From: Pyrocephalus nanus
Lineage: Eukaryota; Chordata; Aves; Passeriformes; Tyrannidae
Length of the DNA stretch: 64,000 nt
Direction: 5' to 3'
NCBI GenBank assembly: GCA_038380795.1
Contig: CM076269.1
Span: forward strand, 3,286,001 to 3,350,000
Part shown: positions 1 through 14,560 of the stretch, piece after piece
Layout of the letters: each line of letters opens with the position of its first letter
How positions within the stretch are numbered: position 1 is the first letter of the stretch
The notes under the pieces: model-generated
Told to the model about the DNA's origin: nothing
Database searches by the model: none
The model's input: only the letters and a program-made list of their open reading frames with translations
Made by a program: the position numbers and the translations under genes

Positions 1-3000
1 AGAGTCTGTCTACAGAGAACAGATATATAACAAATTTAGCTATTAATAAAAAACTGTATGACAGTTACTATTTCTGTACCACTTCCTTTTGGGGGAGCTG
101 CATGTCAAAATCTGCACATTAACAGAACTCTCTTTTTAATTTCATTTTTCTTGTGACTCAGTGGCAATAGCATTTACTCTTTTATTTGGCCACCACAGGG
201 GAATGGTAATAGATTTTCTTTGAAACCATTTTCCCTCATCATTTCCCATTACAGCAATATACTTTTTCTTATAAGGATCTGCCCATAGGCTTCTGCAAAA
301 ATAGTTTCTTGTACAGCAAAAGTGGTGTGAAAGAGCTCCGTTTTCCTTGAAACCAACAGAAGATTTTCATACTATTTTTTCAAGTCTAATTTTAATTTTA
401 ACAAACGAAAAGGAAAACCTGGTAGGAGGCAGGGGAAGGTGGTTTATTTCCTGTGATCCCAAATGGACTTTCCTCCATTGTCTCACACACCAGTATTTTG
501 GATGCTATAAAACGTTTTGAGTTGAAATGCAGGGGGAATATGAACACACATTTAGGCTGGTTTCCCCTGAGAACTGTGGCAATCATGTACTGGTTGTTTT
601 GAAAATGGAGGATTGCAGTAAAAACTAATTCCACTTTGTGATGCCTTAGCAGTGCTTTGAGATTCCGCTTGTGTAACAAATGATGGGCTGGTGAGATTTA
701 AGAGCAGAAAGATGCAAGCACCTAGGAATACAAATAAAAGTATTTCTGGCCTCACCTTAATAATTGTATCAAAAATATATCCTGGAATTGATAACTAAAG
801 GAAAAGAGCAGCTGACAGAAGTCATCTGGAAAGCGCAGGGATTAGCCGGTGACATTCTGATCTGTACAATTAGGTGGATGCTATTAACATTTAAATAGTT
901 TAAAAATCAGCTCACTGAAATACGGAATTGTGTGCTTGAACTGTAAAAATGCTGTCATTCTACCTGACTCAGTGATAATTGCCTAGTAAGTGCTAAACGT
1001 AGTGAAATTGCAGCAAAGGCTCAGAAATGCAGGCTGGGAAACAGTGATGGGAATGAAAGCAACATTCATCTTAAAACAAATTCAAAATAGCACAGAGTTG
1101 AAAGAAGGGAAAAAAACCCACCAAACAAACAAAAAAAAAAGCTTTTAAAATGCCAAGTTTGATGTAACCAAAAAAAGAAAATAAACGGTGGTGCTTTTCA
1201 GCTGAAGAAATCGGGGATAAAATCTTCACTGCGAGTATAACTGTTTTCTGCACGTGTCTGCTCCTTTTGGCTGGAGCCAAAAGGTCTCTTCCCCTCCCTC
1301 CCCCCCCAGCTTATCCTCAGCCAAAGTCTGTACAGATAGTTGAGTTTGCCCGTGTAAAAGCAGATTTGCTGGATAAATCAAAGATCTGTTTGGCAACAAG
1401 TTGCTGCTGTTGTTAGCACACAGGAAAACTCGCTTTGCTCTGCATCTTTGCTCCTCAGGTTTGGTTTTGTCTGGCTTACTGAGGCTGATCTGCCTCACTG
1501 GGGTGGTCCCCTGGAGTTGGGCTGCCCTCTCTGTGTATTTAGAGCTCGTCCCCTCTGGTGGCTTTGCACGACTAGCACCGAAAGGCTCATTTGCTCCAGG
1601 GACCAGCTGCAGGAGAGCTGGGCACGAGAGATGGAGTTAATCCAAAGAGTTTCACAGGAATGCAGGAGATGGGACGCAGCAGTGGCCTTTCCAAGTTAAC
1701 TCCTAGCCCAGTGGCAGGGCACACTGCCTGTGCTGCTCAGAGGGTCAGGCAGGACACAGTAGAGGCACGTGCTGCCTGCTCAGGCCGACCAAGGAGTGGC
1801 TTTAGGGGTCCTAACAGGGTAAATAGCAGCACTTTTTTTTGTTTCTTAATAACAAAGGAAGCAGCTGTAACTATCTCTGTTGCAGAGCTGTAAGTTCTCT
1901 GTCAGTGCCCGGTGTATTCCTCATCCAGCTAATGCAGCAGCACCTGGGAGAAAATATGGTGCAAGTCACCCACAGGCTCAGCCAAAATGAGCTGAATCAA
2001 GAACCGCCTTGCTGTCAGCCCTGGCAGCTGCCTCAGTGTGTGAACACCTTGGTAGGAAGCTGCTTCAGAGAAACTGTCATGTCAGTGTGCTTGGAGATGT
2101 GTCTGGATTCGGAGTGCATCTCCCTAAATCCATTGGCTCTATTTAAAGCATTTTTCTTGAGCATACATGCCATCTCTTTGGAAAAGCTTGCTCTTTCACT
2201 GTCATATTTCTCAGGGCTCATCTTACTTGGAAGGGTGGGGGGTGATTGTTATTTCCATCTTTCACTCCAGATAGGGAGGAAGAAAGGTTTTGACTCCAGA
2301 CTGAGAAGTAATCTCTCTACCACCACTGCAGGCTCAATGGAGAACAGGGAGTAAAACTGCGATATTAGTTCAGCAATACAGCATTTCAAAATTTTGCATA
2401 TGATTCTATTAATGATGTATGAGCAAGAATAGATGGCAGCTTTCTCTCCTAGAGCTACATTTATTTTGCAAAACAATAGGATGGGAGGATGTTTAGCTTC
2501 ATTTTTGTTAATATAGTGAGCAGACATGACTGATTACACGCAGGGAACAGAACAGTTATGTTAAAAAAAATGATGCAGTCATTTTCCTGCCTATAGCCAC
2601 ATTTCAGAACCACAAAGGATTATTTGTAGATCACTGAGAAGTGTTAAATGAGTTCATTGAATATTCTGTTAATATGCAGAGATGCAAAAACAAAAGACGC
2701 AAAGGTAAGAATTTCTTTGCCTCTGTACTTTTTCATCAGAGAATACCAAAGACAAATAACAAATTTTAAAAAAGCCTAACCACCTCTTAGAGGTTTGAGT
2801 AAGGGAGGAACTAGAACTGTTCCAGAAGGGGGGAGGAAAATTTAGGTAAAGTAAGAGAATTTTCTTTTTCTTGCTTATAGCAGTAGGCACTGACTACTCT
2901 TAGCAGGCTGCCAGGACTGGGGAGGTCAGCTCCAACACAGAGAGTCATCCTGTGAGAGTCACCTCACCAGCAGGTCCTCAGGCCAGGAAATCCTTGATCC

Positions 3001-3423
3001 TCATTCAGTGGGTGTATTTCTGTTTTGGACGGCGCACCACCCCTCTTATGGTGCCACTGCAAAAGCAAGGTGTGCTTTAGTACACTGCCTGGCACAGAGG
3101 GGAGGATCCTGTGATCCCCACACACGTGTTCTGTGTTTCTGCGTATCCAGAAAGGCCGAACCATGCCGCTGGTTTTGTCAGGAGATTTTTTTTTGTGGTG
3201 ATTAATATTTGACCAGCTCCTAAAAGGTACCGGAAGCTTGTTGTAGTACCTTCCCTATTCAACTCTGAATTTATTTTCTTCCCGATTGGCTTTAAAGGTG
3301 TGTAATCATGCGAGGCTTGGACCGTTGGCAGCGCAATTTTGATTCTTAGCAGACGGCCGGCGCAGGAGCAGAGTGCAGGTTCCCGCTGTCCCCTTGCTTT
3401 AATAGATGCGCTGCTATCCCAGT

Positions 3424-3465
3424 TTCATTAGCTTCTCTCCAGCATTCATCAGCTTCTCTCCTGCT
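3424..3465. repeat. Tandem duplication of a 21-bp unit
   Basis: Two adjacent 21-bp copies (3424-3444 and 3445-3465) share the core CAGCTTCTCTCC/TAGCTTCTCTCC and match at about 18 of 21 positions. It is a small local duplication with no evident function. Confidence 0.75.
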
Positions 3466-4431
3466 CTTCCACATTCTCTCTGTGTTGGTGTGCAGCTGGA
3501 AGGTGGCTGTATCCTCGGAAAGCCGGGGGTACCCCTGCCCCGCACGGTGTGGCTCAGAATACAAGTGCTGGTGCTGCTGCCTCTCAGAAAGGATCTTGCT
3601 GTGATAGTGTAGAGATAAGCAGGGGGTAATTTAGCTTGCCTGTGAGCTCCCCCAGCTCAGCAGCGCCGTGCCTGAGCTATCTGCCATCGCTGCGGGCCAG
3701 GGGTTCAGCTCTGATAGGCTCGGGGTGCGCTGCTCCACTACAAGCAGGAGATGTTGTGCAGGGGCAGGTTGTGCATCGCTGGCATTCGTGTCTGTAGCAG
3801 GAACAGCTTGACTCTTTCTCCTGACAGCAGACAGCCCATGTGTCACAGCTCAGCAGCAAAAGAGCAAGGACAGGAGTGCAGGGCTAAGGCTGCTGTTGTA
3901 ACTGAAGTGGAGCTGCCGGGTGCCCCGGAGCTTCTTTTTGCTGCTTGTATTAACTACTATTTCTTTATTTGCTTCAATTATTTCTCAACTGCAAAATACC
4001 AACAATGTATTTTATTTTTTTTTCTTTTATTTCCTCTTATAGCACTTTAAGTGCCTCTAGCTCTTTGACTTTAGCCATATATCTATCATCAGGAAGGTTG
4101 TTTTAGATCTGACTACATTTAGCCCCATGCATAAAGAGAGGTATTACTGCTGATCTCATTTTGAAATGTTACTAAGAGGGAAAGTGAAATGACTGCAGGT
4201 TGTTTTGAAGCAGGAGCAGGGTTTGTAGTCAGAAGCAATGTTTCAGTGTTATTGGGGAGAAGTGAACTGATGACAAAACCAACAGTGAGTCGAAGAGGAG
4301 GCCTCTGCTGCTTTGAGCAGCACCCTGTGCCATCTACCTGTGCTGTCCAGCCTCTCCAGTGACAGGAATCACTGTGTTCTTAAAGCATCCTGGGCAGGCT
4401 GAGCTTTATTCTGAAGGATCATCTCTGAGAT

Positions 4432-4880
4432 ATGTTGATTATCAATATTTAAAAGGGCTCAATTAGATGTTCAGGCATATTACAGAGTGCAGCTAATAAG
4501 AGCCATGGTGTGAAATACAATAGCACTCTGGTGACACTGTTACAGCATCACGGTTAATGACCAAAATATTAAAGAACTTATTGAAGTTCAATCATCAATC
4601 AAGGTAAATTGATTCTTCTGGCAAAGAATGCAAATAAATGTGTTCCTTTGATACTGCGTGAATACCAACTACCCAGGCTCGGCTCACACTCATTTCTGTG
4701 GTTATCAATTTATAAACAGCTGCCTGAGCCATGGTGAAAGGAAGAGGGGAGTAGCAATAATTAACATTCCATTTACTAATTACTGGCTGAAGTTGTCACC
4801 ATAATCTTGATGGCTAGATTATTGCTCCGTTTGCTTCTCTTTGCGTGTTGTCTCCATCCTTATCTGTTGAACCAGGGGCT
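4432..4880. promoter_or_regulatory. Candidate AT-rich enhancer/conserved non-coding block
   Basis: About 450 bases rich in homeodomain-like TAAT/ATTA words, with a perfect POU octamer ATGCAAAT at 4628-4635, free of repeats and low complexity. This texture is typical of conserved vertebrate enhancers, but conservation cannot be seen from one sequence. Confidence 0.25.
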
Positions 4881-6608
4881 AATTTCAGCAGAAGAAGTCA
4901 GAGAGAGGATGAACAGTTTAAATCTTTCTGCAATCATTGTTTCCTTCAGACACTAAATGTGTGTGAAAGTGAGACTGAGAGTCTGTCTTGGTCAAAGTTG
5001 CCATTATAATCAAGATATCACTGGAGCAGAGGCTTGTTCCCCTGCTGTCAGGAGGTCATCAGTGCCTCTTCAGATCCTGCTCTGGTTCTCTTTCACCTTT
5101 CTCATCCAGTTTGCTCTGTTGGGCCCTACACTCAAAGATCTCACAGAACTTCTTCTCTCCAGTAGTTTGTTCTTTTTACTTTCTTAGTTCTTTGGCTGTG
5201 CCAGTACCATCAGCCTTTGCTTTGTTTACTGGTGGAAATCTTGCTTGCGGCTGTGCTTCCCCAGGCACAGAGGTTGCCTGCCATCCCTAGACCCTGCATA
5301 CCTGGGATACTCTTCCCATCTCCCCCTGACACCTATAAACACAAGTAGAAAACCTGTTTTTTTAGTATGAGCCCTCCTTCTCCTAAAAATGCTGTGTTAC
5401 TGTCACGTGGGTGTGTTTTTGGGGTGCGTTATGTTCCACGGGGAGTAGGAGCTTCAGGACAAGATGAAAATCTTCAGAGGCTGCAGCTGCTTTCCATTCC
5501 CATGCTTGGATATCCCCCTCTCCCCAGCACTGGGCAGGACACCTCACAGCCTCACAGCTGCACTTGGCATCCCATGAGGGCTGCTTGCATTGGGGTGCTT
5601 TGTTGTTTTCCAGGGTGGGCAACAGGCAGACTGTCCTCTCACCTGGGCCACCGTGGGAGCAGCAGAGATCTGATGGACACCGATGATAAACACTGATCTC
5701 CTCTCATGCTGCTTATACAAATGTCACATTATGCTCTCCTAATGTAAAGCGAGAACAAGCCATTCCTCACCTCAAGGACAAAGAGTTGGCGCCACGACCA
5801 TGGCCGGCAACTCCTGAAATCTTGCCAGGACTGATAATATTAAAAACCAAAATTGCTGTAGTAAGAATTACGTTTGTTATATTTCATAAAAAATACCCTC
5901 ATTAAACATTTTCTGTGAAAGACCAAGCTGTCAGAAATAGACCTAGCTTTGTAATTGATTTTTCCTGTGTGGACTGCTCTCCATCCCAGCCTTCGAGTGA
6001 GCCTCATTTATATGTGAAGTGCGTGTTGAGTAAGAATAGGAGCTGTAGAAGAGAGGGACAGAAGAGCTAAGTTGTTGCTGGGAAGGAAGGAAGTACAAAT
6101 GAGAGGGAGAGAGGTCAGACATTCTGCCTAGAAATACAGATTTTTTTTGTTTGGTTGGTTGGGTTTTTTTAAGGGTTTTTTTTTTTGAGGGATGGTTATT
6201 GTCTTTTGTTCCACTGCCCAAAGTTACCGTAAGGACAACTGCAGTAACACATGTTTTCACATACCCATATTTTTTTCTGACAACGAGGAATGCAGGCCCT
6301 AACTACTACATGGGGTACGGAAAAGGCCACGAGAAGTAATCTACAAATGGAAAAATATTCCATGCAACAAAAGACTTGAAGCTCTGTATGCTGCACTTAG
6401 CAGAAAGAGGAGCAAGAGGTGAAATATTTGCGGAGTATGAGTGCCGAAAGTGAGAGAAGGTGCTAGCTGCAAAGAATGACTGTTTAATCCATCAGACAGG
6501 GCCACAACAAGAATCAATAAGTGGAAGCTGAAACCGGAGAAATTCAAGCAAAAATAAGGCTCAGATCTCCTACCAGTGGGGCTGATTTGCCACTGGAAGC
6601 ATCAGCTT

Positions 6609-6622
6609 CTCTCTCTCTCTCT
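6609..6622. repeat. (CT)7 microsatellite
   Basis: Seven uninterrupted CT units, followed by GTC. Confidence 0.9.
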
Positions 6623-9600
6623 GTCAATGTTATCTAACACTGGACACCTTTCAGCAAGACCTTTCTGCCCAGTGTACATGGAAATGGAGCACAGGGCGAG
6701 TGTGAAGGGCTGCTGCATGGAATTTGTCACGGCAGGTCAGGCAAGCTGACCAAATACTCCTACTGGTCTTATAATTTTTACCTGGAAATGTAGCAGGTAA
6801 TTTTTGGATTAGCTCAGATTTGTGGTTCTCCTTAGATCTTTTTCTTGAAAGCAGCAAAGAAATGATTTTCACGCGGGTTATTTTGAAGTGGAAATGAAAT
6901 CAAGTGAAATTTTTGCTTGGTGGTACGTAATGTCCTCCCTGGAGTGGCGTGGAGAAAAATCCAGAAAGCTATCATATGGATTAGCAGCAAACCTTGCTCT
7001 CCATCTTCGCAGGCACGCAGCTTCAGTCACAAGGTTAACAAGGTCCTTCCGTCCTGCAGTTCCGTCTCTGCATCAGCTGGCAACTTAAATTCCTCTACAG
7101 GAAAGTGCAGGTCCTTTCTCTGGGGTTTCAAAGACAGTAGCTGTGCTGAAACTGCACTGCTGGACCAGCATGCCCTGAGTCCTGACAGGACATCCAGAGG
7201 GGACGTTTCTCTTTCAGGTGGGAGCGAGCCGTGGAACTGGCTCAGCGGTGGTCCTGGGAGGTTGCTGTAGGACAGCGTGTGCAGTGCTGGTTTGGGATTT
7301 TCCAGTAAAGTCAGAGTCAAGGGGAGGGTTGAGTACTGAGATCGTATCCTGCTAGTGATTGACCACTAACAACAAACCCCAATTCTCGTCCCACTGATGT
7401 GGAACACAACTAAAAACAGCTGTTTCAGAAAATCTGAGTGGGGATAGACAGGATACGTGCATGCAGGGCTCACCTGTCATCAGTTTCCCAGAAAAGGAAT
7501 CTTCCTGGAGGTTACTGGAGAGAAATTGGCAGCCGTGGGAGCGGGAAATGGTGTAGCTGCGATGCCGCAGCTGGTAAAAAATGCTGTCAGGTTTCCTCAA
7601 CTGTCAGTTAAGGAGGAAAAGAAAATGTAGCACAGAGCTGCCAGCACATCTGGCATAAAAGTAAAGGTTTAACTAAACCATCCGTCCTCCAGCTTGGCTG
7701 GTTACACGCTGCCCTAGAACAAACTGTGGAAAAGCTGACAGGTGACAGATGGTGGAGGCATCCTAACTTCGTCCACTGGCTCCTCCCAGTCATGCTCCAT
7801 TAGCAAAAGCTCTGCCCACCTGAGTTAGGTGGCCTGTAGGAGCACTGCTGTGGGCTAAGCTAGACCTGTGCCAGCAGGGTTGTTCTCAGGTTGTTTGCCT
7901 TGTCTGGCATTGTCAGTAACCACAGCTGTCAGGTGTGGATTTTGGTATGTCCCTTTTTCCTCTGGTGATGGCTCATAACTACGACGTCACTGTTCCGTTT
8001 TTTAGCCAGGAACACAAAGCTCGCCCTTTCTCCTGTGTTCGTTACTCATTATCAGGTTCTTTTCATTAAATTATTGTATGTCTCCTATTACTTGTAATTA
8101 CTGCTAGAAAACACAGAAAGATGTTAGAGTCATTTTCACACTTGGTGGAACCAAGACCAAGATCCCAGTGGTCCAATGATCTGAATTGGCCACAGTGTTT
8201 AGGGTCAGTTGTCTGTGGTCAGGGAGGAGCAATATCTGCTGCACTGAGCAGGAAACAGCTAGTTAAGAATAAATGGAGCACTCAGAGATAAGCAGAAATA
8301 CTCGTCCTTTTATCGTCACCATCTGCTTTTTTCCCATGGAGGCATGTGGCATACTTCACTTCAGCCTAATGCCAGCTCTGCCCAGAGGGGTTTAGATGAA
8401 ACAAATGAAATTCCTTTCTTCATTATACTGTCCTTGTAAAATTGCCTGACCCTAAGTCTTTACCCTTTTTCTCCAAGGTTAAAACCAAAACCAAAAAAAA
8501 CCCAAAACTAGTGGTGAGGACCCTCTTACTTTCTGCCTCTGTCTACATTTCTGTAATGACTTAATGCTTTCTGGTATTCAGATGTGATGAGCATAGTTTT
8601 GGGGGGGGTATTGAGATGGTTGCATTTATATCAAGACGTCCTCCCACATTGCTGGCATCACCATCAGCTTATCTGTGCAGTCATTGGGACGGTGTAGCTG
8701 CTGAGTTACTTCAGCTTAGTGTCTAGACTCTTTCTCTCCAGAAAGATGATTAGAGACTTAACCAAACCAATCCAGTCAGTTGTGCTCCCATCCAGTCTAA
8801 TCCCACTGAGCAGAGTGTGGGGAGCAAACTGGCAGATGTGGCCGTTTCCACCTTCTGAGCTGAAGAGCATCTTTAAGACTCTTGCGGTTTTTTAAGCTTG
8901 TGGAAGCTCTTGGCCCACCCTGAACATCCTTATGAGTTCTTCTTTAAATTACTGCCTCGCCTAGACCTTCTACATCTTTTCCCCTCTCCCTCCTGCTCCC
9001 ATGTGAAATGATACAGTGCACTGGCACATTTCCTCATTAGCACAAATTTCTGTGGTGGCTGGATTGTGTGCGGTGTTAAAATCTGGACTGCGGTTGTCAA
9101 AGCTGGGACGCTTCGAAAAGAATGGTTTTTTACAGAGCCATATGCAGCCCAGGGAAAATTTGAAAAAGAAAATCTGCCTGTAGAGACAGCATGCACTTAA
9201 CTGACCTTTTTCTTTTTAAACATGAGAGAGGCACGTAACGCTTGAAAATATGCACTGTAACCACAGCCCTGGCTTCTTTATGAGCATGCAGAGTGGGCAT
9301 TAGTTTTTCCTGGCATTTGAGGATATGCTGCATGGGAAGAAGGCAGCAACTTTGTTGTAGATGCCCAGCAGTGATGGGAGGAAGCTGCACTAGGCAGTAG
9401 CACATACTAAAATCCAGTTCATACAGAGCTGTGCATTGCTCAGGACTGGCAGTCCTGCCCACTCTCTTTGGACCTGCAGGGTTTAATAAGCTGCCTTGGC
9501 ACAGCAGCTTCCACGTTCCTGCACTGTGAACTCTGCAAGCTCTCTCCATGTCCCCACTGCAGTTTATAAGCTCTGTCTGCCAGGGATGCTCTGGAGCACC

Positions 9601-12600
9601 TTCTGCTTCATGAAAAGGATTGTCAGGAATATTTTTAAATACAGCTGGCCAGTCTCTTAAGAAGTACTCAGGTACAGATTGCTACATGGAGAATTCAACT
9701 AGAATGCTTTGAGATAGTTTTCTAGGAAAGCTGGGAGAGTTTACAGCCTTCTCTCTGCTATCTCCAAGATACAGATTTATTTGACTTCAGAATCCCTTCA
9801 AAATTCCTCCTTAGTCAGTACCCACTCCTAGGAGGTTCTTCCACTTGAAAACAGTTAATTAGTCATAAATATGCAGTGACTGGCCAGTCTCCCTAGATAG
9901 ATACACACCATTGAAATACAATTTGTGGAATTTGGGATTGCTGTAGGTGCCACAGAACGTTGAAAATTAATATCCTCAAGTGAGTATCCCATGGGAGGTT
10001 ATGGTAATACTGATGTCCTCTTAAAACTCAGGATTGTTGAAAACACACATGAAATAATGGGCAATAAGAATTCATATAATCATCTCTGAAAAGTTAAACA
10101 TGAATCAGCCAGAATTGATTGCTTTAAAAGACAGAAGTTTAATGATCCAGAGAGCAGCAGTAGTGGTACCGTTTTGTTCCTCAGTATGTAGCCCTGCAGA
10201 AAGAATTACCACGATGGCATATAACAAAAATGTTAGAAAATTGAGCACAACTGTTAAAAACACCCTTTTCGATAGGTTTTTGATGATTATGAAATGAATT
10301 GTACCAGGTTTCTGCTAATGCAGAAAATGCCTCTGTAGTACAATAAGTGGAACTGTGTGAACTGTGAAGCCTTGGGATTGCAGTTTCATGGAAAGAGGTG
10401 AATGCCATGCCTCCTACTGCATTATGTATTCCCCCTGGAGTGCTTCCTTCTTGCAGAGTTTCAGGTCTGGAAAAGATGAGCTGTTACATTAGCAGAAATC
10501 TTTGCCTGCAATCGTGTATCATTCCAGGAGCTAAGTCTCTGTAATTAGCAAAGGGAGCAAAGCACTTGCCGTGTTGCTGTGGTACAGAACTGGTATTAGG
10601 CAAATGGAAGCTGGGCAGCGTGGTTTTTGGATTGTGTGTATTATGGGACAGCTGCAGGTAGTCTCACAATTAAATGTGTCTGTTAGCACATGGCATCCCT
10701 CCCCTTCAAAGTGCTTTGTGCTGTGCTCTTGGGGGTGTTGCTTTTGCTGGCTTGGGGATGTGTACAGGCAACCATCGCCATTCAAGCAGTAGTTGCAGCT
10801 GCCAATCCTGTGCAAATACAGACAGCTAGGGCAGATCCCTGCGCTCTTCATTTGGTTTTAGTACTTGTGCACGTCCCCAGCATGGCCAAGAAGGGGAATG
10901 TGCTCACTTCCAGCGGTCCAGGCTTGGTCTTTGGTCAACAGCAGCCACAACGTCACAGGGCTGTCAGGTTTCCTGCAGGGTTGGACACTAACGTACTCCA
11001 GGCCCTCAGCCACAGTTTGGGAGCTGCACAAAAGAGCTCGTTTAGGTGAGGTGCCTGTCAAAGAGCCATTCAAAGGCCCATCTCCCTTTCTCCCTACAGG
11101 GTGGCTTAATTCAGAGGCTGCCACCTACGGAGAGGGGGTATCATTCAGAGTGAAATTACAGACAACTGACACAATGCCTGTCCTTGTAAATCCCCAATAA
11201 TTGTGACAAATGTCTGGAGCGCCACAGGCTTGCCGTGCTCTGCCAGCCACCCTGCCAGCCCAGCGATGGGGCCAGCGCCGACCCCAATCCCGGGGCTGCC
11301 GGCACCCAAGCTGGGCTTTTAACTGTTCCCTGGCAGGCACACGGCGTCAGAGCTGGTTAAAGCAGCCAAAATGGCAGCAGTTGTTTCCTGCTGCCTGATC
11401 TGTTCGTATTGATTACAGGCCCCGGGTGGAAACCCACAGCTGAAATAGCAGAGTTCGCTGCCAGTTTTGCTGTGTCAGCAGGGTCCTGAGATTTCAGTAG
11501 CATGAGATCAGGAGGGAGATTAGGTCATCTGTCCCGATGTCCTCACCTCTCAGACGGTCACCAGATAGTCCTGTGGTACACCCAGGCCTCTCATTACACA
11601 GAAACCCATCCCAGGAGATTGGGAGGTTCAGGGAAGCTGCTGATGCTGAGGCCCCCGTGATGCAAGGGGGGCTGTTTGCAAGGGGCTCGTGCCATCCCTG
11701 CTCGCTGAACTGTGGGCTGCTCTTGGTGGGGAAGCGACTTTTCCTCTCCCATCGGCCCCATCTGCCTTCTCTCCCTGGAGATCCATTAGTGTTTCTGATC
11801 CCTCAGCTTTCTGCAGGTTTTGTGGGATTATTCCTGGTGCCAGCCCCAACCATTGCTCTCCCCAGCCCCATGGTTACGGCGAGGGCTTGCTCTCTGCTGC
11901 TTCAAGGAAAGGTGGGAAGGAAGCAAAACCACAGGCACACTGCAAATAAAATTCATCCCTGAGCAAAGCAAGCAGTTGTTTGAAGCTCTGGGCTACAGGA
12001 ATTGATGAGAAGTTGTCTTGTTGCAGCTGTCACATGTGTGCTGAGGGCAACACAAACATCCACTCCTGCCTCTGGCCCGCTCAGCGACTCAAGTGCTGCG
12101 TTGGGCAGTTTGGCTGCACAAACCAGGCATTACTCTCCAGCCCACGAGCCCAAACAACTTCTACACACATGCACTTGTGATGCAGCTTCTCCAGCAGGCT
12201 GAAGGAGGCTTTTTATAATTTTTTTTTTTGTAATCTCCTTTGAAAGATCCCAAGCAGCAGTGGGTCCATCATCCTTCCTGGTGATATGCCCCAGTTTTGG
12301 CATAGCATCCCAAGGAAGGGATGGTGCCCATCTCCAGTGTGGCATGTGGCTCTAGGGACAGAGGGCAGCAGCAGAGCCACACCAGCACCTGGACAGCCAT
12401 CAAGTCAGCCCAACACCTACTTAAGGGCCAGGGGCCGTGGCTGTGTGGTGGAAGGAGCTGCAGCCTCTGTGATGTATTTTTCTTTCCTGCACTCGTATTT
12501 GACACTGATTGTAGCAGCTGGTAAAATACAGGCTAAAAGAACGTGGGGTTTTGTACCAGTCTGTTGTTCCCTCCCTTTTTATGTTGCCCCAAACTTGCTT

Positions 12601-13739
12601 ACTCAGGAAATTCTTTTTTTTTTATTTCCGAATTAAGGATGTGAAATTTCTTTAATTTTAAGATCTTTCTTAAAAAATAATAGAAGTATCTGTGGAGCCG
12701 CCACATTGAGATTGATTCATCTGGAAAGAGTGGTATTTAAAGCCAATCTTGCTTCAGTTCGTAAATTGCTTATTATGTGTGGTGCTTAGGTCTTGAATCG
12801 CTTTTCTTGGCCAGGGTGCTCCAAGCTCTAGGGGAAGAAGAGCGTGAAAGGTGCAGCTGCATTTAAAACTGAAGTGCTCATTTTGAAATATCTCCCTGTA
12901 GCGATGGGAATTTTTCTCCCCTAAACAAGTGTTTGGTTTCAGGCTGGTTGGAGACACATCCTTGAGGAAATAAAAGCTAAAAAGGAAAAAAAAAATAAAA
13001 AGGACTGTCTGCAGATTCATTTTTCCATTACTTGGAAGTCATCTTGTATATAATTTAGATGGGTCTTAACGAAGCATAAAGTCACTTTCAGAAAATTGAT
13101 GACTCTTCGTTCGCTTCTCTGAAACGAGGGCCTGGAGCCTTCCCCTTGTTCTTTTGGTGGGATCATCAGATCTGATTGCAGAAACCCGATGAAGCTCTTA
13201 ATCCAAGCACCAAGTAACCACAGCTCTGGCCTTCTCCTCTTTATTGATCTTGCGGCCGGGCCACATTTCTATTTCAGCCTAGTGTATACTCCATGTTTCC
13301 ATACCTCCAGTGAAACTCATCCCTGGCCCTTCTGCATTTGTTAACTCTTTAGTCACCTGACGTTGTCTGGTTAGGGTTCAGAGAGTCTGTGGTGGCGCAG
13401 AGAGGACTTCTACCATCTCTGACTCTGAATTTGCAGTTGTGTGGACTGAGCAGGACCCAGTGCACCCAGGGAGTTGGGGGTCTGTGCTAATCACATCCAT
13501 AGCCTCCAGTTCCACCTCTTTTTATCTTTATTTGCCCCCGCTGTAAAACAAGATGCTGGCACGGTCACTGTGGACACATCGTGGTGGGTCCCTGGCGTTT
13601 GCAGGATTTGTGGTGGATTTGCCTGGGCATCCTGGGAGGTGGGTGAGCCCGGAGGATAGCCTGGGCCCGGGGGAGATGGCGCATGTTGTGCATTCCCTGG
13701 TTCTTGATTTGTGAGCTCGAGCACACTGGAGAAGTCAGC

Positions 13740-14560
13740 AGGTGGGAATTTTTCGCTGCTTCGTCCTCCCCGTGCCTCAGCGTGCCGCGAGCTGCAGTTT
13801 GCCAACTTGCTGCTTTTCGTAGCAGGAAAGGTCAGGAACCTCATAAACAAGGTGAGAAGCAGAGTGGGGCGGTACGGCCGCCCGGGCTGCTGATTCCTCC
13901 TGACATTAAAGCGCTAATGAATGTTCTGTCATGGTCCCGTGAATATTGCAGGAAGCTTTCGCCTCCCGCCTCCCCTGCCTTGGAGTTGCCAAGGTTACCT
14001 GACGTGACTTTCCTGGGAGAGAGGAGCGATAGCTGCAGGTCGGCAGCTCCCGGGAGCATCCCGCCTGCGCAGCAGCGTGGGGAGCGTGGCCAGTGCAGCC
14101 TTGCCATCCTCCTGCTCCCTTTGGTTGCTGCTGTTCCCCTCGCTCCCACCCCACGCTGCCTAAAGGAGTCAGCGGTTTCATTTTATTTTAGGGTTTCTTG
14201 AGTAAGGATCATATTAATTTTGTTTTGCTTGCATAACCCAGGTCTGTTATCATCCGACTAATTACTCACATTTTCCTTCAGACAGCAAATGGGAGAGATA
14301 AAGCTGCAGCAGGTTTATGTGATTCCTGCTTATCAAATTACTGTAATTATTTGAAGAATGGCTTAAAATTGTGGGGAGTAATGAATTTAATTACGAGTTT
14401 GCAGCGATGCCTCGTGCTGCATGTGGCTTGCAAATGGGCAAGTTTACGAGGAAGGCTTCCTGGCAGAGCGGCAGCGGGCGGGATTGCAAAGGGAGCCTCC
14501 GGCGCCTCCATTCCACGGCAAGGGGGGTGCAGCACGCTCTGCAGGTCGGCTTGACAAGTG
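13740..14560. other. GC-richer, CpG-bearing intronic stretch
   Basis: CpG dinucleotides are visibly more frequent here (for example around 13750-13800, 13866-13886, 14030-14080 and 14455-14520) than in the rest of the intron. It may be a weak CpG island, an alternative promoter or a regulatory element. No initiator or first exon could be identified. Confidence 0.3.
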
